Assembly: GCA_017979445.1 (NCBI GenBank)
Contig: CM030714.1
Span: forward strand, 14,999,892-15,063,891
Origin: Akebia trifoliata
Taxonomy: Eukaryota; Streptophyta; Magnoliopsida; Ranunculales; Lardizabalaceae
Reading direction: 5' to 3'
DNA length: 64,000 bases
A program made the translations under genes and the position numbers. A model generated the notes under the pieces. The model worked only from the letters and a program-made list of their open reading frames with translations, did not search any database and was not told the DNA's origin. Shown here in pieces: positions 1 to 10,379 of the stretch; position 1 is the first letter of the stretch, and the number at the start of each line of letters is the position of its first letter.

Positions 1-663
1 TATAAAGAGATTTTTTTCTTTAATTTCTAAGAAAGATTCTCTCAAAATCATCATGGTCTTAGTAGCTCATTGTCATTTAGAGTTACATCAAATGAATGTG
101 AAAACTATTCTTAGGAATGGAGATTTATATGATGGGATTTTTTATAGAACACCTGAAGAACATTTAAACTTGTAAATTAAAGAAGTTGATTTATAGATGT
201 AAAAAAGTCTCCAGACAATGATATATGAAGTTCAGTAATACCATTACGTTATTTGGATTTAAGGAAAATATTGTTGACTTGTGTATTTATCTAAAGATCA
301 GTGGGAGTAAGTTTGTGGCGTGCTATGAGACCACGAGTCATGTTATATGGTTGTAGAATTTTATCTCAAGACATGGTGGTGTTGAATCTATTGTCAGGCC
401 GTTGAAGATATATTGTGATAATATTGCAACAATTTTCTTCTCTATGAATGTCAAGTATTCAAATGATGCGAAACCCATAGAGGTGAAATACTTAGTGGTT
501 GGAGAGAGAGAGAGTCTAGAACCAGTTAGTGTCTATTGAGAATATTGATACGACATCAGTGATTGTAGATCCATTGCCAAACTTATGAGGAACATGTTAT
601 TAGGATGAGGTTTTACAGTAATCCAATATTGTAATGGATCATATTATTTAGTATTATTGTAAT
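1..663 (+). mobile_element. Ty1/Copia polyprotein remnant (RT and RNase H)
   Basis: Degenerate 3' part of a Copia polyprotein. Bases 52-173 read through a reverse-transcriptase segment (HQMNVKT..NGDLYDGI); from about 180 the same domain continues (YRCKKVSRQ, FGFKENIVDLCIYLK). At about 300 the frame passes from the RT segment ISGSKF directly into RNase H (FVACYETTSHVIW, then PLKIYCDN and KYLVV), so the part holding the catalytic YVDD motif is missing although the frame is kept. In-frame stops occur near 230 and 355. The window edge cuts the 5' side. A CACTA-type element begins at 664 and the Copia sequence probably resumes at 11776. Family assignment rests on RT/RNase H motifs of Copia type; the element is certainly non-functional. 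Confidence 0.8.
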
Positions 664-690
664 CATTATGTGAAAAAAACCCATATTTGA
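664..690 (+). repeat. CACTA left terminal inverted repeat
   Basis: The tip CATTATGTGAAAA is followed by AAACCCATATTTGA. It pairs as an inverted repeat with 11750-11775. Further in, to about 840, are short words such as GGCCCTGAACTATC and CCATCGAATGTG that recur in the mini-CACTA at 13369-13619, as expected of subterminal family sequence. Confidence 0.65.
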
Positions 691-839
691 CGGTCTCAAC
701 CCGTCCAATATGCTCGTCATATATTTTCTTGTAGAATTTTTTTTTTATGGCCCTGAACTATCAAATCATTGGAGAATGAGCTTAAAAAACCAAAAAAATC
801 CATAAAGTATGGCCATCGAATGTGAAGGTTTAACAAACA

Positions 840-1775
840 ATAGGACGATCCACTAATTCACCAATCATAAACGAAATAGTAATAAAAAAATCAGAAAAAT
901 AAAAAAACAAAAGAATAATCATAAAACAAGCTCTAAATTAAACTAAACAACTCAAAATTCATATTATATATTGAAATTCCATTACTAAACAAGTCCTAAT
1001 TGAAGCAATTGGGCGCTTACAAATGAAATTGAGTCACATAATTACTTAAAAATAAAAGATTTTCACTAGATTTTATACTAAAATCTAATTATTTCATTGG
1101 TTACTCCATCAAAATGTTACTCCAACATACATCAAATCAAGAATCTAAACAGTCCAATTTCAACAAAATGGAATACAAACCTTCAAAAGCATCCAGAGAA
1201 ACCCAGATAACCAAATGATTCGATCATTGGTCCAAAAGTTTTCCAACCTAATAAATTTTCGAAAATCCAAACCAATCAGAAGGAAAATACATCAAGAGCT
1301 GAATTAAATACTCGAAACATGGAAAAAGTTCACTTTTTCAGAAAATTTTGCAGAGTTGGACTAGTGTATCCTTATCTTTTTTTTTTTTTTTGTGATAAGT
1401 TTGACGTAAAGTGTATCCTTATCGTTAAACAAAGAAAATTACTTAGCAAAGACATACATCATAAATTGAGTAAGTGAAAACACCTCAACAAAAAAAAGAA
1501 GATAAAAGATGCTATAAATGAATGTTAGAGCGGGAATAAAAATAAATTACACATTCTTTTCCCGAGTGCATTGAAGCCATTGTAAGTTCCAGAGGCCTTT
1601 GTCCCAAAAACTAAGTGTTATTTACATAGTTGTCGAATGAAACATGGTATATGTAGTATAGGTTTATCTTTGTAGTTTTCCCACAAAGACATCAGTAATT
1701 GGGATAGGGCATGGAAATTGATGAGCTTTCTTACAGTGTGTACACTGCAAAAGGCAATATAAACAATATCCTGAC
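840..1775. other. Non-coding interior of the CACTA element
   Basis: AT-rich, with many A-runs and a T-run near 1378-1391. I see no gene fragment or defined repeat here. It lies between the left terminus and the first captured gene fragment. Confidence 0.5.
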
Positions 1776-2393
1776 CTATAAAAGCATGGATGCCTTGTCA
1801 CACAAAATGGCATTATTCACAATAGGAAATCCATTAGCAAAGCAAGATTTACACCAGTAATCTTGCTAGGAGATGAGTTTACAAGAATGGCAATGTCGTC
1901 TACCACGTCACTTCCCATACTGGACCATCCATCATCAGCAAACCCATTAAAGGCTTCATTAAAACCCCTTCGAGGAAACATTTGAGGACTTGGGATGTAA
2001 TAAGATATTCCAATAGTCATGTAAGGCAAAGAACTAGGATGCACTCACCTGCTCAGCCTCTGGCTAAGTGCTCGTAAAGTTGTAGGTCTTCTACCCCAAC
2101 TAGTGACAATTGATTGAAACACCTCCTGAGCAATTTGCCTGAGCTGGTGTAAAGCCTGGATGAAACAGACAGAACCATAATCAAGATAATATGTAAAACC
2201 TCAACACATTTCCCACAATTTTCTAATTATCTTCCATGTATTTGAACACGGCTTTAAATAACAAAACACCAGTTTAATCGCCATTGCAGAACAATAGCAT
2301 AGAAATTTTTTTTTTTAACTCCACCAATGTGCAAATGTTGTAATGGATAGTCCTACTGCCATTGTAGTCTTTTGAGCAAGCACTATTGATTTA
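1776..2393 (-). pseudogene. HD-ZIP III transcription factor fragment (PHB/PHV/ATHB-15 class)
   Basis: Three exons are visible on the minus strand. At 2357-2393 the sequence encodes SKSIVLAQKTTMA and is followed by a GT donor. At 2049-2155, between an AG acceptor and a GTGAGT donor, it encodes ALHQLRQIAQEVFQ and then GRRPTTLRALSQRLSR. At 1776-1967 it encodes GFNEAFNGFADDGW and then DDIAILVNSSPSK. This is the region between the START domain and the C-terminal MEKHLA domain of class III homeodomain-leucine zipper proteins, which set adaxial identity and vascular patterning. Homeodomain, zipper and START are absent. A one-base deletion near 1840-1850 breaks the frame before a recognisable FANGFP stretch, and a TAG stands just before the next donor at 1776. 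This is a captured DNA-level fragment with introns, not a retrocopy, and cannot make a functional factor. Confidence 0.85.
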
Positions 2394-2527
2394 GAACAAT
2401 GATTGAAGAGCTTAAAGAGAAATACAACCCAAGGATATCACTTAGTGCATCAAAAATATCATATAATGCACAGGTAACACAAGGATTTCCAACAGTTTTA
2501 TGGCATAATGCTGATCTTCCCTAGAAT

Positions 2528-3653
2528 TCAATATGAAACCATCTTCTCTAAAGGAGAAGTGCTCAGAGGTTCATTACCAATTTTGTCACCTTGGAAAGCA
2601 AACCTATTGGAATTTGTGACCAAACTGCTGCAACATAAAACATAAAGATTTTGTCTCAGCCATTAATGACGAGATATAAGGGCTTTGCTTTAGTTGTAGT
2701 ATCAACTACAAAAACATGTTTAAAATGTAACAACTTGTGTCCCTAATGAGCCTTCCAGTTTCCGAGCTAAAACTAGATGAGTCGATGTAAAACTCTTGAA
2801 CTCTTGCAAGAGTTTAGCTTGGAATATCGAGCCACTAAAGCTCCCCAAGTACATCAACATAATTCTAGGTATTGGATGGATGAATCAAAAGAGGCAATGT
2901 AACAAAATTTTGATCAACTACTCAATTGACACCATAAATTTTGTCTCCTCTGGACCAATGACTCTTACCTCTCTTGGTCATCACCAAGCCTCAATGAAGA
3001 GATCACGACTTTAGCTGAGTCATCGTCAAAGTAAACATCCTGCATTATTCCATTCATCAAAATATACAGCTCATGCTTAGTTGAGAACAATAAGACAATT
3101 TCAAAGATTTACCAACTAAAAAAAAGGGGACAATTCTAACGATTTACATAATAAAAATTGAAAATTCCAAAGATTGCCGCAACTATTTTTCTCAACCCCA
3201 ATCCCCATATATCATTAATATAATCAATGAAATTGACATTTTTGAAACCCCAAATCCGTCGGTGTATTTGTTTTCCATCTTCACTTGACGTAGTTTATTT
3301 TTTATTTTGTGGAAGGTAATGTTTAACAATCCCTAAAAAGAATTGGAAATTTTACCTCATCATCTCGCTCAAGAGATCCATGAACCTATAGCCACGCACA
3401 AGAAGAACCAAATTACCTCCACAGAACAATAATTCATAAGCTACATATTTATCAAAATAAAAGAATGCATTTAAGAAATCAACTAGTTCAAGTGTATGTG
3501 GTATTAGATACCTCTTCAGCATCATCATTTTCATACATTTTGTATCTAAAGGACTGACTCAGGTTATTTGCAAGTGCTCCTACATCATAATCTCTGTTAT
3601 GGAGTTCATCCTCGTCACTCTCCCATGCCCTGTCATACAATGCAGTTGGGCGA
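2528..3653 (-). pseudogene. SIT4 phosphatase-associated (SAPS) family fragment
   Basis: Four exons lie in correct order on the minus strand. Exon 3512-3653 reads RPTALYDRAWESDEDELHN and DVGALANNLSQSFRY and ends in NDDAEE before a GT donor. Exon 3356-3385 reads VHGSLERDDE. Exon 2969-3039 reads DVYFDDDSAKVV and SSLRLGDDQ. An exon from 2627 down to about 2528 reads TNSNRFAFQGDKIGNEPLST and then meets TGA at 2528-2530. This matches the C-terminal half of plant SIT4 phosphatase-associated proteins, regulatory subunits of PP6-type phosphatases. The first three exons are open and their junctions are in phase, so decay is modest. The N-terminal SAPS helices and the true C-terminus are absent. It sits directly upstream, in minus-strand order, of the HD-ZIP III fragment, to which it is unrelated. 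Confidence 0.82.
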
Positions 3654-3866
3654 CTGCACAGGACAGGAGAACAACAAAGTTTATAAATTCAGATAAATGT
3701 TAGAACAAGACCACAAGTGTGGTCATCTACCACCAGAAGACAAACTTGTGCTTGGGACAATTTATAGAAAATTACTAACGAAAGGAGTGCTTCGTAGAAA
3801 AGTTACATTGTATGAGTATAGGAATGAGATATACTACTTTATATAACAACAATTAAAAGTAAAACA

Positions 3867-3868
<2 letters not shown>

Positions 3869-3936
<68 letters not shown>

Positions 3937-3945
3937 TATATAGTT
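3869..3945. repeat. (TA)n microsatellite
   Basis: About 75 bases of nearly pure TA dinucleotide, broken once by TAGATA. It gives a spurious Tyr-Ile repeat reading frame on the minus strand. Confidence 0.95.
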
Positions 3946-4140
3946 TGCAGACAATACACAAACAGGTTCTAGCAATGAAATATAAAACAAAAATAAAGAT
4001 GAGAGAAGATAGAGTTAGCAATTCAAAAACATTCCTCTTGATGGCCTATTATAAAAAGTTGGATCATCCTTTTCCCTCCTCCTTTATCTGGGCTTGGGAC
4101 TGACAATGTAATACAAGTTTAAAAGATGGGAGGGGATTAT

Positions 4141-4375
4141 GATATAATATATGTCATCATACGAGGCAATCTAATGATGGAGCCTATGTCAAATGAATTA
4201 ATAAGAGCTATAGTATTAAGTAAGTCACCACTAGAATATGTAATGAACAATCAAAGACAATATCAAAGTGCATATGTAGTACAAATTCAAAGACATTAGC
4301 AGTCTAAAGACAAAGGGATCATAATATGATGTTTGTCATCATACGAGGCCACTTGATGATGGAGCCTATGTTAGT
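4141..4375. repeat. Degenerate 55-bp direct repeat pair
   Basis: Bases 4141-4190 and 4319-4375 share the word GTCATCATACGAGGC and then TGATGGAGCCTATGT with small differences. They are about 180 bp apart and lie inside the CACTA element, one copy overlapping the unrecognised exon. Confidence 0.6.
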
Positions 4376-4502
4376 GTTCGCGAATGTCATTCCCTCATCT
4401 ATATCCTTATCCTGTAGTTGTGCAGACATGTCAAAAATCTCATCAATAAGGACATGATAATAATCCGGGGACAATACCTCTACACGAGCAAGTATGCCAT
4501 GG
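4319..4502 (-). pseudogene. Unrecognised captured exon, 3' part
   Basis: The minus strand reads continuously from the retrotransposon edge: HGILARVEVLSPDYYHVLID, then EIFDMSAQLQDKDIDEGMTF. The composition looks like real protein, but I do not recognise the family. Joining it to the minus-strand reading at 8454-8560 across the chromovirus gives the uninterrupted segment LTKIYVCHGILARV, so both pieces may be one exon split by the insertion. A degenerate copy of its 4319-4375 end occurs at 4141-4190. The downstream limit of the exon is unclear. Confidence 0.4.
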
Positions 4503-5041
4503 TGTGACGGCCATACATTTTGACACCTAGAGTTAGGTGTAGCTCGCCCCAGAGTCACCCGGGAGCACCCATGTAATATATGTAAGGCTCACATATGAAG
4601 CCATTTCAGCCCCGTGTTAGGGCATATCTGTTAGCTTAATGACATTTTATGTACTAAGGGAGTATAACTGGCCTCTACTTTTGATGTTTCCTTTTGAAAA
4701 CCTAGGAAAGACTTAGCATACACTTTGATGGAAAGGTGTCTAGTGCTTCCTAATCCTCGGCCTACACCCACGTTGACTTCAAGCCCTTGCGCCAAGCTAC
4801 ATGGAGTCCCGCATGTCATAGATCATCAGTTACTTGTAATACACCTATTTACTTTTGTAACGTTTTACACTGTGTAATCAAATATTATATCAACAAAGTT
4901 GCCTCCTGGCCTTGCCTCGTGTTGCCTTCGTTTTCTTGCTTGTTAGTTACGTATTGTGTGTAGAATTGTTTTTCAAGCTTGCTTGTGGATTAGCACCCCT
5001 TGCACCACACAACCTCGTTTTAAAAAGACATCGCTGTGATA
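4503..5041 (+). repeat. 5' LTR of chromovirus copy 1
   Basis: Begins TGTGACGGCC and ends CTGTGATA (CA decayed to TA), 539 bp. It aligns throughout with 7917-8453 and with 62118-62648, with visible point differences. Confidence 0.85.
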
Positions 5042-5060
5042 GTTTGTATCAGCGCACAGT
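5042..5060 (+). other. Primer-binding site of chromovirus copy 1
   Basis: GTTTGTATCAGCGC directly follows the LTR and resembles the initiator-methionine tRNA type primer site TGGTATCAGAGC with changes. Confidence 0.6.
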
Positions 5061-5144
5061 TGATATTGAATCCACGTTGGTTACAGGTTCAAGTTGGTTT
5101 CCTCACCAAGCTCTTCCCCCAGTTCTATTTAGTTCACGCGAACA

Positions 5145-6540
5145 ATGGCAAGAAGTAAAAAAGGTACTGCGGATCAATCCGCTCCAACCACACCACCCCC
5201 AAGTACAAACAATGAACGTATTGAGCTACTCGAAGATAAGATGGCCTAGCTATCGGGTTTCATTGATGGTGTTGCACAACTAGATGATCGCCAGAACACG
5301 TTGGAGGAAGAATCCGTTATAGTCGGTGCTAAATAAGTTGACCTCAATGAAGATACCCAAGGATCACTTGCCAACTTACAAGAACAGATCACATAGCTCA
5401 CTACCAAGGTAGGTCTCCTTGTTAGAGCTGTTGGTAATGAACGACTTACCAGTAGTGAAGCTCTTCCCTCGCACTTGGGAGTCCCCAAGCCACGCGCCTT
5501 TAGTGGTGCATGCAATGCAAAATAGCTCGAGAATTTCTTATTTGACTTGGAGCAGTACTTCTGTGCAGCTCGTCTGAATTCCGAAGAGGTAATGGTCACA
5601 ACAGCTTCTATGTATCTTGCAGGTGATGCCAAACTATGGTGGCGAACAAAATACACCGAGATTTTTTAAAGTGGCAAATGTTCCATCGATACATGGATGA
5701 CCTTAAACGGGAACTGAAACATAAGTTTCTACTAGAGAATGTGAGCTCATTGCCCGTAGAAAGTTGAGGCAACTCCACTAGACAGGTACAGTGCATGACT
5801 ACGCCAAGCAGTTTTCTGTTTTGATGCTTGATATCTGTGACATGTCTGAGAAGGACAAGTTGTTCTCATTCCAAGAAGGGTTCAAGCCTTGGGTTCAAAC
5901 AGAGCTCCAAAGGCAATGTGTGCAAGATCTCGCGTCCGCAATTGCCACAACCCAACGGTTGATTGATTATACTCCCGCGGATGGGAGCAAATAGAATGTA
6001 CACCTTCACTTGAAGGGGTACTCCCAACAACATGAGCACACTAAGAAGTCTTCGAATGGTAAGAATGGAGGGCACAGACACAATTCTAGTCAGGGATCTC
6101 AAAGGAATTCCTTCCCTTCAAAGAGTAGAAGTACCTCGCGTACTAAGTACCGCCACAAGCTTAAGTGCATTATATGTGGTGGTTCTCACAAGACATTCAA
6201 GTATCCACAGCGGAGTAAGTTGAACACATTACCAGCCTCCAAGATTGACCTTAGTCATGAGAATATGAGTGGGCGAGATGATGAAGATTCTCCTCACATG
6301 AGAGCAATGCATTTACTAAATGCAATGAAGCAGACCTCTGAGACTCGGAAAAGTCGTCAACGAAAGGGTTTTATGTATGTTGACATCGAAGTTGGTGGCA
6401 AGACCACCAAGGCAATGGTTGATACAGGAGCTATGCGTAACTTTATTTCCCTTGCAGAGGCAAAGCGCCTCAACATCCGGCTTGTGAAAGATTCAAGCCA
6501 CATGAAAGTTGTAAACTCCCAAGCCACTCCTATCTAAGGG
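5145..6540 (+). pseudogene. Decayed gag-protease of chromovirus copy 1
   Basis: The start at 5145 (ATGGCAAGAAG) matches the start of copy 2 at 59295. An N-terminal coiled-coil-like gag region is interrupted by stops. A clean gag stretch follows at 5791-5994 (HDYAKQFSVLMLDICDM). Then 6010-6537 is open for 175 codons: a basic Ser-rich region, a zinc knuckle at CIICGGSHKTFKYP (the final Cys-type position is lost) and an aspartic protease core around VDTGAMRNFIS. Gag forms the capsid and the protease matures the polyprotein. The upstream stops and degenerate knuckle indicate that it is dead. Confidence 0.75.
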
Positions 6541-7900
6541 TCGGCCAAGTCAGTATCCCATCAAGATAGGCACATGGAATGAAAAACTTGATTTACTCGA
6601 AGTTCCACTCGATGAATTCAGAGTCATCATTGGAATGGACTTTTTGCGATAGAACAAGGCCGTATCAATGCCATTCGCCAACACATTGGACATGTTAGGT
6701 GAATGTCCAAGCTTCATTCCCATCTCATTGGTAAAGAAGAGGGAAGATGATTTCAACCCTTCAACTAAAGAAAAGGTTGAATAAAGGTGAGCAAACGCAC
6801 ATTGTTACCTTACGAGTTGAACTTGATGATCATGACCATAGTTCAACTCCCATTCAAGTTACACAGGTATTGATAGAATTTGATGATGTGATGTCGAATG
6901 AGCTTCAAAAGGCCTTACCGCCACATAGCTCGATTGATCATCAGAATGAATAACTACCTGGTATCACGCCTCCTACGACAGGGCCTTACAAGATGAGTCC
7001 TTCGGAACTAGTTGAGTTATGCAACATGATGGGTCATTATGGCGTTGTGTCGATTATCGAACGTAAAAAACGATCACCATCAAGAGCAAGTATCCTATCC
7101 CACAAATTGCTGACTTATTCGATCAACTTGGGATAACCAAGTATTCTTCAAAGTTGGGTTTGAGATCAGGTTACTGTCGAGTTCAAGTTGCAAATGAAGC
7201 CTCTCAGTAACTTCACAAGAATGTCATCAAGTATTGGGGTGTGCCCAAAAGTATTGTCAATGATAGAGATTCATAGGGAAGTTATGGGCTGAATTGTGTA
7301 GATTACTTGGGTTTCAGCTTGACTTTCCAACCAGTGCACATCTTTAAACAAATTGGCAAATGAAGAGGTTCAATTCTGTGTTGGAATATTTGAGGTATCT
7401 TGCCAATGCCAAATTTAAGAATTAGGCGAATCTTCCTGATGTCGTGCAGTTCAATTTCAACCTTCAGAAGAGCTCTTCCTCCAACAAGAGACCTTTTGAA
7501 ATTATCACAGGCCAACAACATTTAGCTCCTCACATTATTATTCCAGGCTATCAGGGACAGAGTTCAAGGACATATATGTTTGTTAAACTTTTGTTACCAT
7601 ACAGGTTACGCAGCATTTACCCTGTCTTCTATGCAAAAAGTTTCAAGCCGTATCATGTAGATCCAGTAGATCCCGTGCACAACATTCCAACATGTACACC
7701 TTTTCATTTAGCTATTCAACCAGAGCGTGTTGTCGACTAAGTTTTCGAAAGCGTCAAGTCAGCAGCAACATGTGGAATACTTCATCATATAGAAGAACAT
7801 GCCAAAATGTGAAGCTACCTTGGAGAATGCAGAGAACCTATTACCTTTTAAACAGAAGATTGAAAAGTTTGTTTGGGCAATGCGACGAGGACGTCTGTAG
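6541..7900 (+). pseudogene. Decayed pol of chromovirus copy 1 (RT-integrase fusion)
   Basis: After the protease come remnants of the protease-RT linker. At about 7080-7200 is the start of reverse transcriptase (PIPQIADLFDQLGI, YSSKLGLRSGYC). Near 7195-7215 the reading passes straight into integrase (NVIKYWGVPKSIVNDRD). Integrase then runs through QFNFNLQKSS, RPFEIITGQQ and PVFYAKSFKPYHVDP, and the chromodomain tail ends with CEATLENAENLL and FVWAMRRGRL just before the polypurine tract. Compared with copy 2, about 100 bp are also missing before the RT piece near 7020. Stops at several places confirm that it is a pseudogene. Confidence 0.75.
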
Positions 7901-7916
7901 AATAGGTGGGGGAGAT
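7901..7916 (+). other. Polypurine tract of chromovirus copy 1
   Basis: AATAGGTGGGGGAGAT stands immediately before the 3' LTR start TGTGACG. The same tract occurs at 62106-62117 in copy 2 and inverted at 58768-58786. Confidence 0.8.
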
Positions 7917-8453
7917 TGTGACGCCCATACATTGTGACACTTATAATTAGGTGTAGCTCGCCCAAGAGTCACCCGGGAGCACCCATGTAATATATGTAAG
8001 GCTCACATATGAAGTCATATCAGCCTCGTTCCAGGGCATATCTGTTAGCTTAGTGGCATTTTATGTAATAAAGGGTATGATCGGCCTCTACTTTTGATGT
8101 TTCCTTTTGAAAACTTAGGAAAAACTTAGCATATACTTTGTAAGAAGGGTTTCTAATGCTTTCCAATCCTCGGCCTACACTCACGTTGACTTCAAGCCCT
8201 CGCGCCAAGCTACATGGAGTCCTACGTGTCATACATCATCAGTTGCTTATAATACACCTATTTACTTTTGTAATGTGTTACACCGTATAATCAAATATCA
8301 TATCAACAAAGTTTCCTTCGGGCTTTGCCTCGTGTTGCACCCGTTCTCTTGCTTGCTAGCTACGTATTGTGTGTGAATATAAATTTTCAGGCTTGCTTGT
8401 GGATTAGCACCCCGCGCCGCACGACCTCGCTTCGAAAGAGCATAACCGTGACA
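7917..8453 (+). repeat. 3' LTR of chromovirus copy 1
   Basis: 537 bp, begins TGTGACGCCC and ends CCGTGACA. It matches the 5' LTR at 4503-5041. Confidence 0.85.
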
Positions 8454-8593
8454 CACACATAAATTTTAGTCAAATGGAGATTGCACAAACTACACCTCTG
8501 ACCACGTGGGGCAGCCAACCCACCGTTGCAGTGGATCCAAGGAGGTATACCAAATATTAATGAATAAGGGTGTGAAATAAATACAAAAGCCAC
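8454..8593 (-). pseudogene. Unrecognised captured exon, 5' part
   Basis: The minus strand reads GIPPWIHCNGGLAAPRG and CSLCNLHLTKIYV up to the chromovirus edge, with no stop. It carries a CxxC pair. The frame is in phase with 4319-4502 if the retroelement is removed. I cannot name the family; it could also be a chance open frame. It lies between the NPL4 and SAPS fragments in minus-strand order. Confidence 0.35.
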
Positions 8594-8607
8594 GTGTCAT
8601 GTTGAGA

Positions 8608-10173
8608 ATGAAAATCTGAAATCAGCTTTACGAATGGAAGGCTCTTTGACCTGTCAAAGTGACTCTTCAGTGCCCTCATTGTCACTGATGTAATCCTGTT
8701 CTCAATGGGAAAGATTGATGAAAGTGGTCCTTGCATCATCAGCAAAGTTTATGAAAGAATACCGATCAAAAGAAAAGTTCATATAAGAAATTCCTTATCA
8801 TCAGTCAAATTTGGAAAAGAAACAAAAATATAAGTAAGAAAACATGTATTCAGGTTGGATGGGGGTACTTTTATTAGATCTCTTCGTAATACATTTATAT
8901 TGTGTATTCCCATTTTGTGCTTCTCAAAAGCATCATGTCAGACACCTTGTACCCATGTCAATCACCAAGAAATGTGCTGTGCCCTTGTTACATTGACTTT
9001 ATACAAGCTCAATCAAAAGATCCATTTCTATCAACTAATCCCTAAAACTCTTCAGCTCATCTATGTGCCTCTTTGATTCAGTCTCAAGCTCAATATCTCG
9101 GAGGGGGGGGGGGGGGGGGTTGGTTAAGCAATGGTCTTCTTTATAATATCAAGCAGTAAGCATGACCAAGCTAATATTAAGAAATGATCCAATTATGAAG
9201 CATATATATTTATAAATTACAACGTGTTTCCTAGTCACATGAACTGCAACATAATTTAGAATCAAAACCTGTGTAGTCAAAAGCCTTGTAAGGAACCTAG
9301 ATAGGGGTCCTTTAGATAAGCAATGCCTACGCAGGAATTTTTATATTCAATTATACTGTTTTGTAAAAAATTAGTCAAATAAAAAGAAAAAAATATCTAC
9401 CAGAAATGTGTGGGAAAAAAAAATATCGGTCATAATGCCAAAACATACACAAAATTCAAAATATTTTAATGGCATAGTTCCACATATGATAGTTCAATAG
9501 AAGCCCACAACTGTTTATACAAAATTAAACCACCAAATCAACAAAAATCAGACTTCATAGCATCCACCAAATTAATCATCATAGTCAATAAAGGTCATGA
9601 TGTCACATTTCAAATATGATCTCAATTAGAATCAACAACATTATAAGTTTTTTTAATGATAAAAAAATCTAATCTAACACATTATATGATATAAGAAAAT
9701 AGAACGCAATAAATTGAAAAATTAGAATTAAAATAACCAATGCAACTAATTGAAACTCACCTGGTGATCCAAGATCTTAACTATAACCAAGAAGAAATCA
9801 TTGTCGACTTCCTTAGTATCCTTCACCCCAACAACATCCTTCTTCATCCAAGACAGCTTTGGATCAACTTCTGCCCCACACTCCCTCTCAAACCAATCTT
9901 CCTTAAACAATTTAACACACGTATCGCTCATCTAAAATGCCTCGAAGTGCGCATCAGCATCCCCATCTTCATTAACTTTCAACTTAACCATTGGTGTAAC
10001 CCACTCTCCCCATGAAGCTCAGCTGCTTGAAGAATCTCCGAATTTGACATTGTATAATCCTTCTTATTTTGACCAATCGTCTGTGTGAATATAAACCCTA
10101 CTTTCCTCATCCCTAACCCTAATGCAATTGCCTCGACAAGATTTTCCTCTTCAGGATCCCTTAGTAGAAAATT
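8608..10173 (-). pseudogene. NPL4-like protein fragment
   Basis: Two exons lie on the minus strand. Exon 9761-10173 reads LLRDPEEENLVEAIALGLGM, KVGFIFTQTIGQNKKDYTMS, WVTPMVKLKVNEDGDADAHF, MSDTCVKLFKEDWFERE and DNDFFLVIVKILDHQ, then a GTGAGT donor. Exon 8608-8729 reads GPLSSIFPIENR, TSVTMRALKSHFDRSKSLPF and VKLISDFH. This is the MPN-like/C-terminal part of plant NPL4, the ubiquitin-binding cofactor of the CDC48/p97 segregase in ERAD. Lesions are a deletion of about 13 bp near 10010 that shifts the frame, a TAG at 9932-9934 where a glutamine codon is expected, and an acceptor that reads CAA rather than CAG before 8729. The N-terminal ubiquitin-like domain is missing. It is a captured genomic fragment. 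Confidence 0.85.
9103..9119 (+). repeat. Poly-G run
   Basis: 17 consecutive G, inside the intron of the NPL4 fragment. Confidence 0.95.
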
Positions 10174-10272
10174 CTAATGGAAACTGTTAATTATGCCCTA
10201 CATGCTTCAACATAATTACAGTACCAATTTCCGGAAAAGGGAAAACAGTGTTATAGAAGAAAGAATACGTAC

Positions 10273-10338
10273 CTTCAGATTTTGCAGATTTCTAAGTGTC
10301 TCAGACAAGTCCACCAGAAGATTTGATGAAAGATCAAT
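10273..10338 (-). pseudogene. Leucine-rich repeat gene exon
   Basis: A 66-bp minus-strand exon with an AG acceptor at its start and a GTACG donor at its end reads IDLSSNLLVDLSETL and RNLQNLK, which is one LRR unit. It is a single exon only, so the parent gene cannot be fixed; an intracellular plant LRR protein is likely. It is the most upstream of the captured fragments in minus-strand order. Confidence 0.6.
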
Positions 10339-10379
10339 CTGTGTGTATTGGAACCATGTTATAAGACTACATTGACAGT

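Larger units (their letters stand above)
4503..8453 (+). mobile_element. Non-autonomous Ty3/Gypsy chromovirus, copy 1
   Basis: Complete LTR-bounded element of about 3.95 kb: 5' LTR 4503-5041, primer-binding site at 5042, gag, protease, a short RT piece fused to integrase, a chromodomain tail, polypurine tract 7901-7916 and 3' LTR 7917-8453. RT palm, RNase H and the integrase zinc region are absent. The order protease-RT-integrase with a chromodomain tail is that of Ty3/Gypsy chromoviruses. I find no clear TSD: CATGG on the left, CACAC on the right. Stops and shifts are scattered through the coding part. A second copy with the same internal deletion lies at 58715-62648. Confidence 0.85.

Noticed and set aside
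3839..4021. Minus-strand frame with a long Tyr-Ile repeat
   Set aside because: Product of the (TA)n microsatellite.
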